Shown piece by piece: positions 5,298 to 13,020 of a stretch of DNA of 13,976 nucleotides. Source of the DNA: an uncultured Collinsella sp. (GTDB taxonomy: Bacteria > Actinomycetota > Coriobacteriia > Coriobacteriales > Coriobacteriaceae). The stretch is taken from assembly GCA_900551815.1 (NCBI GenBank), contig URXE01000055.1, positions 1 through 13,976 of the forward strand, written 5' to 3'. Each line of letters starts with the position of its first letter. Positions within the stretch are counted from its first letter, which is position 1. The position numbers and the translations under genes were made by a program. The notes beneath the pieces are model-generated. The model was not told the DNA's origin and did no database searches. It worked only from the letters and a program-made list of their open reading frames with translations.

Positions 5298-7274
5298 CTA
5301 CGACAGGAAAATCCTCGTCCTGCCGCATGCGTCGATGGCAACTGGCAGACGCGTACCGTCACGCTCGACCAGATAGCGCACCTGCCGACGACGCAAGCAG
5401 TCGCGGCAACGGACCTGCCCCGTCGCATCGGTGGCGCAGACGCCCTCGGCGGTCAGCAGGCAGTGCTCGCACACCATAAGCTCGGGACAGTCGGCGTCGA
5501 ACGGACCCAAGACGCCGGGTTCAGCAGCCAGCTCGGCAATACGCTCCCTGTCATTGCTGAGCAACTCGGCAGGCAAGTATACCCACCTCGCGCCAAGCCC
5601 GCGCAGCCAGGCAAGCGTGGCCCGATTGGCGCAGAACACCGGCGCCGCCACGTCAAACGTCGTGCCCAGCTCGCGGGCCATCGCCACCTGCCCCAGGTTG
5701 CGGCAAACAATACGCCCGGCACGTTGCATAAGCGCTCGAGTCCGCTCGGCGTCGCCTGCGCGGCACACTTCGTCGAGCACCACCGTCGCATCGGACAGAT
5801 CTCGCTCATCGCGCGGATCCAAATCCATCAGCTCCCAGGCAAAGACCATACGAGCAAAAGCCTCATGCTTTGCCGGCTCCGCCGGTCCCGCCAACTCCGT
5901 CGGTACATCGCCATCTGCCAGAACGCCCTCAAACGGCAGTACCTCAACGGACTGCTCAACAGGCGCGACCGCACCTGCCTCGACCCGCATGCGCTCCAAC
6001 ACCGTTGCCGTCTGCCCCAGCACGCCGGCACTGCGAATCAGATAGACCTCGCAGCCCGCGTCCACCTTGCGTTTGCAATGCACGACGATGCGCTCTCCCG
6101 CAGCGGCGTCCACGGGGCAAGGCACCTGTGGCCAGCGCTTGGGCACATCGGGACGCGCGTCGGCACCCGGGTAAAATCGGATCTCGAGCGTATCGCCCGC
6201 CGCCACGGCGGCATCAAGCTCAACCGTCACCTCTTCGTGACCCACCGCCACCAAGTGGCCCACGCGCACGCCCTGGTTGATCGCGCGCTCAAAGCTCATG
6301 AGCTCGGCGCCCGAACGACCCCGCAGATACGCATCGGTAAAGCCGCGGTTGAACGACCTTCCCAGCTCGCGCTCAAGCGCCGGCACCGCATCGGCATCCC
6401 ATGTGCCGTCGCGCAGCATATTGAGCGCCCGACGCCACACCCTCACCACGTTAAAGACGTAGTCGGGATTCTTCATGCGGCCCTCGATCTTGAGCGATGC
6501 CACGCCGGCGGCAACAAGCTCGGGCAGATGCGCGATGCCCAGATAGTCACGCGGACAAAGCAGGCGATCCCCTTCGACAGCGACAACACTCTGCCCCGCC
6601 TCGTCCACCAGGTCATAGGATAGACGGCACGGTTGCGTGCAATCACCGCGCATCGCAGAGCGGCCACGTCGAAGGGCAGAGAACCCGCACGCACCCGAGT
6701 ATCCAATGCAAATAGCGCCGTGGCAGAACACCTCGATGGGCACGCCAGTAGCACAAAGCGTCTCAATCTCTGCAACGCTCAGCTCGCGCGCAGTCGTCAC
6801 GCGCTCAACGCCCAACTCCTTGGCAGCCAACCGCACGGCACCCTCGCTATGAGCGCCCGCCTGAGTGGACAGGTGAATCTCGACCCCCGGAATCGCCGCA
6901 CGAAGCGCACAGGCCAGCCCGGCATCGGCCACAATCAACGCATCGGCACCCAACGCGCGCGCATGCGCCCCCAACGCCACGGCGTCGGCAAACTCATCAT
7001 CGAACACGAAAACGTTGAGCGTCACGTACACACGCACGCCATGGGCATGGGCCACGGCACAACCGCGCGCGAACTCATCATCGCTAAAGCCATGCGCGCT
7101 CACTCGAGCGTTGAATCCGTCCAGCCCCGCATAGATGGCATCGGCACCCGCCGCAATCGCCGCGAGCATCTGGTCGAGCCCGCCAGCAGGCGCCAGCAGT
7201 TCGGGCAGCGCCACTTCAGCCGCCGCCAACTCGCTTTCGCATTGTTCGCTCGATTCCGTCGCCCAAATCGCCAT
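5298..7274 (-). CDS. U32-family protein (RlhA/TrhP-like, long form)
   Basis: 658 residues from the ATG at 7274, which has GTAAGGAG 7 nt upstream; a TTG at 7301 would add nine residues but lacks such a site. The N-terminal half is a TIM-barrel-like U32 domain (LLAPAGGLDQMLAAIAAGADAIY). The family signature IEVFCHGAICIGYSGACGFS is at about 180-199, followed by GDCTQPCR. The four Cys at about 189, 196, 212 and 216 are the type of residues that hold an Fe-S cluster in relatives such as UbiU/UbiV. The length matches the long members with an inserted middle domain, such as E. coli RlhA (about 650 aa), which hydroxylates 23S rRNA; TrhP acts on tRNA U34. The C-terminus has paired Cys motifs (CEHC at 602-605, CRDC at 623-626) and ends with the family-like YLVERDG and LPVAIDACGRTRIF. 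An RNA-modification role is inference; older databases call it a peptidase. The stop is TAG. Confidence 0.88.
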   Translation of the reverse strand: MAIWATESSEQCESELAAAEVALPELLAPAGGLDQMLAAIAAGADAIYAGLDGFNARVSAHGFSDDEFARGCAVAHAHGVRVYVTLNVFVFDDEFADAVALGAHARALGADALIVADAGLACALRAAIPGVEIHLSTQAGAHSEGAVRLAAKELGVERVTTARELSVAEIETLCATGVPIEVFCHGAICIGYSGACGFSALRRGRSAMRGDCTQPCRLSYDLVDEAGQSVVAVEGDRLLCPRDYLGIAHLPELVAAGVASLKIEGRMKNPDYVFNVVRVWRRALNMLRDGTWDADAVPALERELGRSFNRGFTDAYLRGRSGAELMSFERAINQGVRVGHLVAVGHEEVTVELDAAVAAGDTLEIRFYPGADARPDVPKRWPQVPCPVDAAAGERIVVHCKRKVDAGCEVYLIRSAGVLGQTATVLERMRVEAGAVAPVEQSVEVLPFEGVLADGDVPTELAGPAEPAKHEAFARMVFAWELMDLDPRDERDLSDATVVLDEVCRAGDAERTRALMQRAGRIVCRNLGQVAMARELGTTFDVAAPVFCANRATLAWLRGLGARWVYLPAELLSNDRERIAELAAEPGVLGPFDADCPELMVCEHCLLTAEGVCATDATGQVRCRDCLRRRQVRYLVERDGTRLPVAIDACGRTRIFLS

Positions 7275-7434
7275 CGGCAAACTCCTTACCAAGGTATGCA
7301 ATCACTCTGTTAATTGCCGTCAACCAGCATACACGAGGCCTCGCGCGGCCCGATTGGTTTATCGTGTAATAACTTATGTCCATCCTGCCCGACGCATACC
7401 CGCCGCCTGGCACGACATACTTGGAGGTCAATAT
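7275..7434. promoter_or_regulatory. Divergent control region, U32 gene / PBP
   Basis: 160 bp between divergent starts. It contains the Shine-Dalgarno of each gene (about 7282-7289 minus; 7423-7427 plus), a 10-bp palindrome CGAGGCCTCG (7334-7343) near the middle, and an AT-rich patch (about 7353-7376). Both promoters must lie here unless the genes are silent, but I cannot place -35/-10 pairs with confidence. Confidence 0.45.
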
Positions 7435-9642
7435 ATGGGTCCTCGCCAACGACAGGGACACGGTCGCTCTAAGACGCACGCCCTGCCCGTCATCCTGCTC
7501 TCGCTTTTGGGCTTTTTGCTCATCGCGGGCGTAGCATTTGGCATCGGCATGATCGGCAACGTCAACCGCTGGCTGTCCGACCTGCCCGACTACACCGACG
7601 CCAACGCCTATCTGGTCAGCGAGCCTACCGAAATTGTTGACTGCAACGGCAACAAGATCGCCAGCTTCTATACGCAAAACCGCAAGTCCATCACCAAGGA
7701 CCAAGTGTCCCCGTACGTGCTGCAGGGCACCGTTGACGTTGAGGACGAGCGCTTCTACGAGCATGGCGGCATCGACCTCTGGGGCATTGCACGCGCATCG
7801 GTGGCAACCCTCACCGGCGGCCACGAGGGCGCATCGACCATCACCCAGCAGCTGGTTCGCAACACCATCTTGCAGGAGGAACAATTCGACTCGACCATCG
7901 AGCGTAAGGTGCGCGAGGCCTATATCGCCATCAAGATGGAGGATATGTACTCCAAAGACGAGATCCTCATGATGTACCTCAACACCATCTACTACGGCCA
8001 TGGAGCATATGGCATCGAGGCCGCCGCCGAGACCTATCTGTCCAAGACCGCCGCCGACCTCACCCTGAGCGAGGCCGCGCTGCTCATCGGCCTTCCCAAC
8101 TCGCCCTCGCAGTACGACCCCACGGTTAATCCCGACTTGGCGCTGTCCCGCCGCAATAAGGTTCTGGACAACATGCTGCGTCTGGGCCACATCACGCAGG
8201 AAGAGCACGATGCCGCACAGGCTGAGCCCATCACGCTTAACGTGACCGAGATTTCGGGCAGTGGCGTCGATGTGTACTCTCAGCCCTACTTTGTCTCCTA
8301 CGTTAAGCAGCTGCTTGAGCAGGAGTTCTCCACCGACGTGCTCTTTAAGGGCGGTCTGACCGTCAAGACCACCATCGACCCCACCATGCAGCAGGTGGCC
8401 GAGGAGGCTGTGCGTTCGCAGCTCGACACGCTTTCGCTCGACGGCCTGGACATGGGCATGGTCGTCGTCGACCCCAAGACCGGCTACATCAAGTGCATGG
8501 TGGGCGGCTACGACTATAACGCCGACGAGAACCACGTGAACCACGCCACGGCCAAGCGTCCTGTGGGCTCCACGTTTAAGGCCTTTACGCTGGCCACTGC
8601 CATCCAAAACGGCATGAACCCCAACGTCACCCTCAACTGCAACTCGCCGCTCAAGGCCAAGGGCACCACGACCGAGGTGCAAAACTACGGCAACCAGAGC
8701 TATGGCAACATCACGCTTAAGCAGGCAACGGCATACTCATCCAACACCGGCTACATTCAGGTGGCCGAAGCCATCGGCAATGACAAGATCATGTCGCTCG
8801 TCAAAAAGCTCGGCATCGATCCCGCCAAGGACAATATTGAGGACGTTCCCGTCATGACGCTCGGCACCGGGTCCATCTCACCGCTCGAGATGGCATCTGC
8901 CTACGCAACGTTTGCCAACGGTGGCTACTACCGTCAGCCCATCGCCATTACCGAGATCGACTCGCGTACCGGCTCGGTTCTGTACCAGCACACCGACAAT
9001 CCCACGCAGGTGCTCACCGAAGGCGAGGCTGCCGCGGTTACCGATGTTCTATCCGGCGTCATGCAGGGCAGCGGCACGGGTGCCGCCGGCGCGCTGAACG
9101 TCAACCAGCCCTATGCCGGCAAGACGGGCACCACTGACAACACCACCAACCTGTGGTTCTGCGGCTTCACGCCGCAACTGACATGCGCCCTGTGGACCGG
9201 TTATTCCGCAGGCGAGATTCCCATCCAAAAGTACGGTTCGGACCTGCTGGGCGACAGCACCAACCTGCCCGTCTTTAAGAAGTTCATGAACACCGTTCTT
9301 GCGGGCACCGAGCGCGAGGAATTCTCGACCGGAACGGCTCCCACGTACAAGAACAATAACGTCTGGAAGTTCTACGGCACAAACAACAAAAAGAAAGACG
9401 AAGAGGATAAAGACGAGGAAAAAGAAGAGGAAGAGACCACGACCACCACAACGACAACGACAACCACGACCACTGAAACCCCGGGCGGCAACACCACCGG
9501 CGATAGCGGTACGACAGGTGGCGACGGTGGCACGGGTGGCAATGGTGGCACGGGTGGCGACGGTGGCACGGGTGGCGACGGTGGCACGCCGACGCCTACC
9601 CCCGATCCTACGCCCACGCCCGACCCCTCTACGGGCCAGTAG
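7435..9642 (+). CDS. Class A penicillin-binding protein (GT51 + transpeptidase)
   Basis: 735 residues from the ATG at 7435, preceded by GGAGG with a 7-nt gap; a longer in-frame reading from 7135 would overlap the divergent gene and has no support. The enzyme polymerises and cross-links peptidoglycan outside the membrane. Short basic N-terminus, membrane helix about 16-40, then GT51: EDERFYEHGG with catalytic E103, GASTITQQLVRN (132-143), KVREAYIAIKMED and YLNTIYYGHGAYGIEAAA. Transpeptidase: STFK (379-382, acyl-Ser S379), SSN (435-437) and KTGT (563-566). After about residue 650 the tail is low complexity: a Lys/Glu/Asp block, 13 Thr, a Gly-rich stretch encoded by four 18-bp repeats, then PTPTPDP repeats, likely a wall-spanning spacer. 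It ends in TAG, followed by a strong terminator. Divergent from the U32 gene and convergent with argR. Confidence 0.96.
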   Translation: MGPRQRQGHGRSKTHALPVILLSLLGFLLIAGVAFGIGMIGNVNRWLSDLPDYTDANAYLVSEPTEIVDCNGNKIASFYTQNRKSITKDQVSPYVLQGTVDVEDERFYEHGGIDLWGIARASVATLTGGHEGASTITQQLVRNTILQEEQFDSTIERKVREAYIAIKMEDMYSKDEILMMYLNTIYYGHGAYGIEAAAETYLSKTAADLTLSEAALLIGLPNSPSQYDPTVNPDLALSRRNKVLDNMLRLGHITQEEHDAAQAEPITLNVTEISGSGVDVYSQPYFVSYVKQLLEQEFSTDVLFKGGLTVKTTIDPTMQQVAEEAVRSQLDTLSLDGLDMGMVVVDPKTGYIKCMVGGYDYNADENHVNHATAKRPVGSTFKAFTLATAIQNGMNPNVTLNCNSPLKAKGTTTEVQNYGNQSYGNITLKQATAYSSNTGYIQVAEAIGNDKIMSLVKKLGIDPAKDNIEDVPVMTLGTGSISPLEMASAYATFANGGYYRQPIAITEIDSRTGSVLYQHTDNPTQVLTEGEAAAVTDVLSGVMQGSGTGAAGALNVNQPYAGKTGTTDNTTNLWFCGFTPQLTCALWTGYSAGEIPIQKYGSDLLGDSTNLPVFKKFMNTVLAGTEREEFSTGTAPTYKNNNVWKFYGTNNKKKDEEDKDEEKEEEETTTTTTTTTTTTTETPGGNTTGDSGTTGGDGGTGGNGGTGGDGGTGGDGGTPTPTPDPTPTPDPSTGQ
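9517..9588 (+). repeat. Four tandem 18-bp repeats in the PBP tail
   Basis: Unit GGTGGCGACGGTGGCACG, at 9517-9534, 9535-9552, 9553-9570 and 9571-9588. Three copies are identical and the second has GAC changed to AAT. They encode Gly-Gly-Asp/Asn-Gly-Gly-Thr. Near-identity suggests recent expansion, so copy number is likely to vary among strains. Confidence 0.9.
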
Positions 9643-9667
9643 ACGCAAAGCGGCATCTGACACCAAG

Positions 9668-9709
9668 GCGCCCGAGCAGCACGTACGCTGCTCGGGCGCT
9701 TCTTTATTT
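9668..9709 (+). terminator. Intrinsic terminator of the PBP gene
   Basis: Perfect 13-bp stem GCGCCCGAGCAGC (9668-9680) with 9687-9699, 6-nt loop ACGTAC, followed by TTCTTTATTT (9700-9709). It lies 25 bp past the stop codon. Confidence 0.92.
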
Positions 9710-9778
9710 CGGCAGATGTCACAAGATGCCACGACGGCCCCGGCTGCAGGACCGATAGAGCAACGGTTGCCGGCATGC

Positions 9779-9807
9779 AAAAGGGCGCTGACCTTCGTCA
9801 ACGCCCT
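9779..9807 (-). terminator. Intrinsic terminator of argR
   Basis: On the minus strand AGGGCGTTGAC (9797-9807) pairs with GTCAGCGCCCT (9782-9792), 11 bp with one U-G wobble and a GAAG loop, followed by a short U-run (9782-9779). A smaller hairpin GGCAC/GTGCC (9832-9848) lies between it and the argR stop. Confidence 0.75.
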
Positions 9808-9857
9808 CGGCAATTACCTATAGCAACAATCGGCACAGCAGCAGTGCCACGCATCCC

Positions 9858-10295
9858 CTACTTGTGAGAGTTACTCAGCTTGTTGATGAGCGCCTCAAGG
9901 CGTTCGCCGTCCTCGGCCGTCTGCGCAATGACTAAGATCGTGTCGTTGCCGGCAAGCGAGCCGAGTACGTCGGGCAGCTCCGCGGCATCGACCGCTGCGG
10001 CAATACCAGAAGCCGTACCGGGCTGCGCCTTGATCATAACCAGATTATCGGTGCGCAGTACGCCGGTAACCAGCTCGGAAACCATGCGCTGCAGATGCAG
10101 GTCCTCGGCAAGGACATAGATGCCCTCGGGGAGCTTACGCAGTCCCATGTCCGCGATGTCGCGCGAAACGGTCGCCTGCGTGCAATCGAAACCCATGGCG
10201 CGAAGCTCGTCTACCAAAACGCGCTGCGTACGTACGTCCTTATTGCGAACAATATCTCTGATGGCATCCTGGCGCCCATTGCGTTTTTTGGCCAT
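9858..10295 (-). CDS. argR: Arginine repressor ArgR/AhrC
   Basis: 145 residues from the ATG at 10295 (MAKKRNGRQD), with GAGG 6 nt upstream; a TTG at 10328 would add 11 residues and is less likely. The N-terminal winged helix has the recognition helix TQATVSRDIADMGLRKL (39-55), which closely matches the family. The C-terminal part is the hexamerisation and arginine-binding domain, with PGTASGIAAAVD (92-103) and DVLGSLAGNDTILVI (109-123). The family usually has GDDT here, the two Asp contacting arginine; this protein has N117-D118, so the first Asp is replaced. It normally represses arginine synthesis and activates catabolism; no arg genes are nearby. The stop is TAG, with a terminator downstream. 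A candidate ARG box lies in the upstream gap. Confidence 0.95.
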   Translation of the reverse strand: MAKKRNGRQDAIRDIVRNKDVRTQRVLVDELRAMGFDCTQATVSRDIADMGLRKLPEGIYVLAEDLHLQRMVSELVTGVLRTDNLVMIKAQPGTASGIAAAVDAAELPDVLGSLAGNDTILVIAQTAEDGERLEALINKLSNSHK

Positions 10296-10371
10296 ACAAA
10301 ACCTCACTCCAAAAGATGGCGGAGACAATCACTTAGTAATTGAATAGTTTAGCGCTATTTGAGGGTTTTAG

Positions 10372-10388
10372 TGAATAAGAACGCATTT
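10372..10388 (+). promoter_or_regulatory. Candidate ARG box upstream of argR
   Basis: TGAATAAGAACGCATTT matches 14 of 17 positions of the Bacillus-type AhrC operator as I remember it (TGAATAAAAATKCAAKT). It lies about 77 bp upstream of the argR start, where autoregulation would act. A second TGAAT half-site is at 10341-10345. Confidence 0.4.
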
Positions 10389-10418
10389 CGAAACAATTCC
10401 ATGCAATTTATTTCGAAA
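10385..10418. repeat. Two ATTTCGAAA repeats upstream of argR
   Basis: ATTTCGAAA occurs at 10385-10393 and again at 10410-10418, 25 bp apart start to start. Each contains the palindrome TTTCGAAA. They flank an AT-rich stretch between argR and the end of the glycosyltransferase gene. They could be a regulator site; the spacing is not an integral number of helical turns. Confidence 0.4.
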
Positions 10419-10424
10419 ATCACG

Positions 10425-11504
10425 CTACTGGACAGTCCTGACGCCCGAACGATTGAAAAAGGCCGCCAGATGCGTATACAACGCACACCGCATAGGCTTG
10501 GCACTAGCTATCGAACCATAGAGCAGACCTAAGCCCCGATGATTGCCCTTAAGAGCCACAACCATCTGACGGGTACGCTGCGCTTCGAGCATATCATGCA
10601 AACGGGCCGAACGCTCTATTGAAGACACCCCATGGGGGCTCAGACACAAATTTTCGATGCAGGCAACCAGGCCGGCGTAGTAATACCGCTGGCAGACCTG
10701 CTTCAACTGATCGCCACCGCCCGCGACGGCAAGCGAGTCGGCAAGCCTGTCGAGCGCCCCGATATCATCAGAAAGCCTGGCAAACATCGTGGGGTCAAAC
10801 GTCTCCGTAATCGACGGCGCCACTGCATGAAAACGGGCACGGCCACATCCCGAAACGCGCTTTGCCTGCGAAAGCGCGAACGTCAAAAAAGACACCGTGC
10901 GAAACGCATCGCCATGCGCAAGGCACGCCTCAAAAAGGGCGCGATCATACAGCACGCCAGAGGTCTGTCGGATTAAACCACAGGAAACCAATTGGGTCAG
11001 GCAAGCCGCCCGGTCCTCATCTTCAGAAACGGATGTCGCGTCCAAAACTCGGGAATGACGTTCGCGGTGAACATCGTAGCGATCGAGCGAAACAGAGGGA
11101 AACACGATGTCAGCAGAAGCGTCGCAGGAGCTTTCGACCATCTGCGAAAGGGACTGCGGCGCAAACCACTCATTGGCATTCATCGCAATGATCTGGGAGC
11201 CGCGCGAAGCCGCAAAGCCGGCACGCAGGCAGGCACCAGGCGCTGGGTCCTCAACATCAATCAAATCAATATGAATGTCCCTGTCGGCGGCAACTTCGAG
11301 CGAATGGCGCACACCGGCTACCACGCCGCGGCAAACGACGACAATTTGCAAATCGTAGAGGTCTTGGTTTTGGATGCTCTCGAGTGCGCGCATCGCATAG
11401 CTGGGCGAACCCTCAACAATCAGGATCACCGAAAGTCGCGGATGCGAACCACGTCGAACCAAGTTTTCCGTCCTCTCGACAGCTAGTAACAAACTGTCGT
11501 TCAT
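10425..11504 (-). CDS. GT2-like glycosyltransferase with degenerate active site
   Basis: 359 residues from the ATG at 11504, which has only a weak GGGG Shine-Dalgarno 6 nt upstream. The first 115 residues have the GT-A fold pattern of family 2: LSVILIVEGSPSYAMRALES (24-43), QNQDLYDLQIVVV (45-57) and an AASRGSQIIAMNANEWF block (98-114). In active enzymes the last block ends in a DxD/DSDD metal site; here it is N109-A-N111-E. The later ED motif that usually gives the base also seems absent (FRTVSFLTFALSQAKRV, about 201-217). The C-terminal 140 residues are helical and unassigned. It may be an inactive binding or scaffold relative, or use other residues. It lies between argR and truA on the same strand with gaps of 129 and 119 bp. 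The stop is TAG. Confidence 0.7.
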   Translation of the reverse strand: MNDSLLLAVERTENLVRRGSHPRLSVILIVEGSPSYAMRALESIQNQDLYDLQIVVVCRGVVAGVRHSLEVAADRDIHIDLIDVEDPAPGACLRAGFAASRGSQIIAMNANEWFAPQSLSQMVESSCDASADIVFPSVSLDRYDVHRERHSRVLDATSVSEDEDRAACLTQLVSCGLIRQTSGVLYDRALFEACLAHGDAFRTVSFLTFALSQAKRVSGCGRARFHAVAPSITETFDPTMFARLSDDIGALDRLADSLAVAGGGDQLKQVCQRYYYAGLVACIENLCLSPHGVSSIERSARLHDMLEAQRTRQMVVALKGNHRGLGLLYGSIASAKPMRCALYTHLAAFFNRSGVRTVQ

Positions 11505-11623
11505 GGTACACCCCGTTAATTAATGCGGGCGGTCGCCCGTCGCGATGCACGTCAAGAACAGATGTTGCACACGCCCCGCCCACAGGCGCCGCACACAAAG
11601 ATCGCCGTCAGGCAGCCACTTCC
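11505..11623. other. truA-glycosyltransferase gap
   Basis: 119 bp. It holds a short inverted repeat CGGGCG/CGCCCG (about 11525-11538) next to TTAATTAA, and on the minus strand a lone TTGACG that has no convincing -10. I see no gene here and cannot tell whether the downstream gene has its own promoter. Confidence 0.4.
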
Positions 11624-12448
11624 CTAATCGAGCACCACAAGCTCGGCGGGGTCGTAGTCCACGCCCATAAAGGTAAGACCGCATGCGGGCGCCGTAGGAC
11701 CGGCAGCGGAGCGATCGCAGGCATCAATTACCTCGCGCATCCACTCGGGATCGCGGCGATGCATGCCGATCTCGACAAGGGTGCCCACAATGGTTCGAAC
11801 CATCGAATGCAAAAACGCATTGCCCTCGATGGTAAACGTGAGGATGTCCTCGCCAAAGGCGACCTCATGGCCAAACTCGGCACGCATTACGCAGCGGTGC
11901 GTAGGTTTGCCCACGGCAGAAGCGACCTTGCAAAAGCTCTTAAAGTCCTGCTCGCCCAAAAGCGCAGGGCAGGCGGCCGCCATCGCATCGACGTCGAGGG
12001 GATAGCGATGCCACCACACTGCACCGCGTGACAGCACGGGTCGCGCATCACGGTCGGCAATGCGATAGGTGTAAGTGCGAGAGCGCGCGTCAAAACGTGC
12101 AGAAAAGCCCTTACGAGCCTTGTAGACCTCGTTTATGGCGATATCTTTGCCCAGGAGGGCATCCATAGCCCTCAGCCACCTACGGCGCGTCAAAGCGAGC
12201 TCAGCGTCCGTTACAGGCACGCTGATGTATTGGGCCACCGCATGAACGCCGGCATCGGTACGCCCCGCGCACGTCAGATCGATTGGGCGGCGCAGCAATG
12301 TCTCGATTGCACGGCGTAGCTCGCCCGCGACCGTCGTCTGGCCCGGCTGCTCGGCAAATCCGCTATAGGAGGAGCCATCGTAGGCCACGCGAAATACAAG
12401 GGTGGCGTCAAGCTCGGGGGTCGAATTGAAATCAGACGGCGCAGTCAT
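11624..12448 (-). CDS. truA: tRNA pseudouridine(38-40) synthase TruA
   Basis: 274 residues from the ATG at 12448, which has GGGAG 5 nt upstream; a TTG at 12463 would add five residues. It converts U38, U39 and U40 of the tRNA anticodon arm to pseudouridine. The hallmark AGRTDAGVHA is present with catalytic Asp at D65, preceded by YDGSSYSGFAEQPGQTTVAGEL, a typical TruA N-terminus. Further family blocks are FSARFDARSRTYTYRI, DFKSFCK and NAFLHSMVRTIVGTLVEIG. The C-terminus GLTFMGVDYD is also standard. The gene follows rpoA-rplQ, a common order in Gram-positive bacteria, but here a strong terminator separates it from rplQ, so it depends on read-through or an unseen promoter. The stop is TAG. Confidence 0.96.
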   Translation of the reverse strand: MTAPSDFNSTPELDATLVFRVAYDGSSYSGFAEQPGQTTVAGELRRAIETLLRRPIDLTCAGRTDAGVHAVAQYISVPVTDAELALTRRRWLRAMDALLGKDIAINEVYKARKGFSARFDARSRTYTYRIADRDARPVLSRGAVWWHRYPLDVDAMAAACPALLGEQDFKSFCKVASAVGKPTHRCVMRAEFGHEVAFGEDILTFTIEGNAFLHSMVRTIVGTLVEIGMHRRDPEWMREVIDACDRSAAGPTAPACGLTFMGVDYDPAELVVLD

Positions 12449-12483
12449 GGGCGCTCCCAACAAACTAGCAACGGTATTGCGAC

Positions 12484-12514
12484 AAAAAAAGAGGGGTACG
12501 CGAACGTACCCCTC
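12484..12514 (-). terminator. Intrinsic terminator after rplQ
   Basis: On the minus strand GAGGGGTACG (12505-12514) pairs perfectly with CGTACCCCTC (12491-12500) around a UUCG tetraloop (12501-12504), followed by seven U (12490-12484). It is the strongest terminator in the window and closes the rpoA-rplQ transcript. Confidence 0.95.
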
Positions 12515-12540
12515 GAATATAGCCTATGCAGACAGAATGT

Positions 12541-13008
12541 CTACTCAGCGGTCTCCTCAGCAGGAGCCTCCTCGACAGCCTCGACCTTCTTGGGAGCAGC
12601 GGCCTTCTTGGGGGCCGGAGCAGCCTTCTTGGCCTTAGGCGTGCAAGGCTCGGTGACGAGCTCCATGATAACGATGGGAGCGTTGTCGCCCTTGCGGTTG
12701 CCAAGCTTCATGATGCGAGTGTAGCCACCCTGACGATCGGCGAACATGCCCTGCTCGACCTTCTCGAAGATCTCGCGGACCAGTTCCTTGTCGTTGCCCA
12801 GCGCAGCGATGGCCAGACGACGGCTATGCAGGTCGCCCTTCTTCGCCCAGGTGATGATCTTGTCGACATCGGGGCGGATTTCCTTAGCGCGGGACTCGAT
12901 GGTCTTGATGCGGTCGTTGAGGAACAGCGCCTGCACCAGACTACGCTTCATGGCCTTGGTATGGGCAAAGTCGGTGCCCAGCTTGCGGCCCTTGTAGTTA
13001 TGCCTCAT
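12541..13008 (-). CDS. rplQ: 50S ribosomal protein L17
   Basis: 155 residues. Part of the large ribosomal subunit near the exit tunnel. The first 120 residues are classic L17: MRHNYKGRKLGTDFAHTKAMKRSL, then RIKTIESRAKEIRPDVDKIITWAKKGD and RQGGYTRIMKLGNRKGDNAPIVIMEL. The remaining 35 or so residues form a low-complexity Lys/Ala/Pro then Glu/Ala tail (KAKKAAPAPKK, EEAPAEETAE), a common extension in actinobacterial L17. The start lies 12 nt after the rpoA stop, and the Shine-Dalgarno AGGAG overlaps that stop codon, pointing to translational coupling. The stop is TAG. Confidence 0.98.
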   Translation of the reverse strand: MRHNYKGRKLGTDFAHTKAMKRSLVQALFLNDRIKTIESRAKEIRPDVDKIITWAKKGDLHSRRLAIAALGNDKELVREIFEKVEQGMFADRQGGYTRIMKLGNRKGDNAPIVIMELVTEPCTPKAKKAAPAPKKAAAPKKVEAVEEAPAEETAE

Positions 13009-13020
13009 GGTAGGTTTCTC

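Noticed and set aside
5289..6623. Long plus-strand open frame opposite the U32 gene
   Set aside because: Low-complexity basic translation; a shadow of a GC-rich coding region with a clear family match on the other strand.
7135..7434. 100-codon N-terminal extension of the PBP
   Set aside because: It would overlap the divergent U32 gene. The ATG at 7435 has a good Shine-Dalgarno and leads straight into the basic patch and membrane helix expected.
7216..8682. 488-codon minus-strand frame inside the PBP gene
   Set aside because: It overlaps a PBP with all catalytic motifs and translates to a repetitive Gly/Val/His-rich sequence typical of an antisense shadow.
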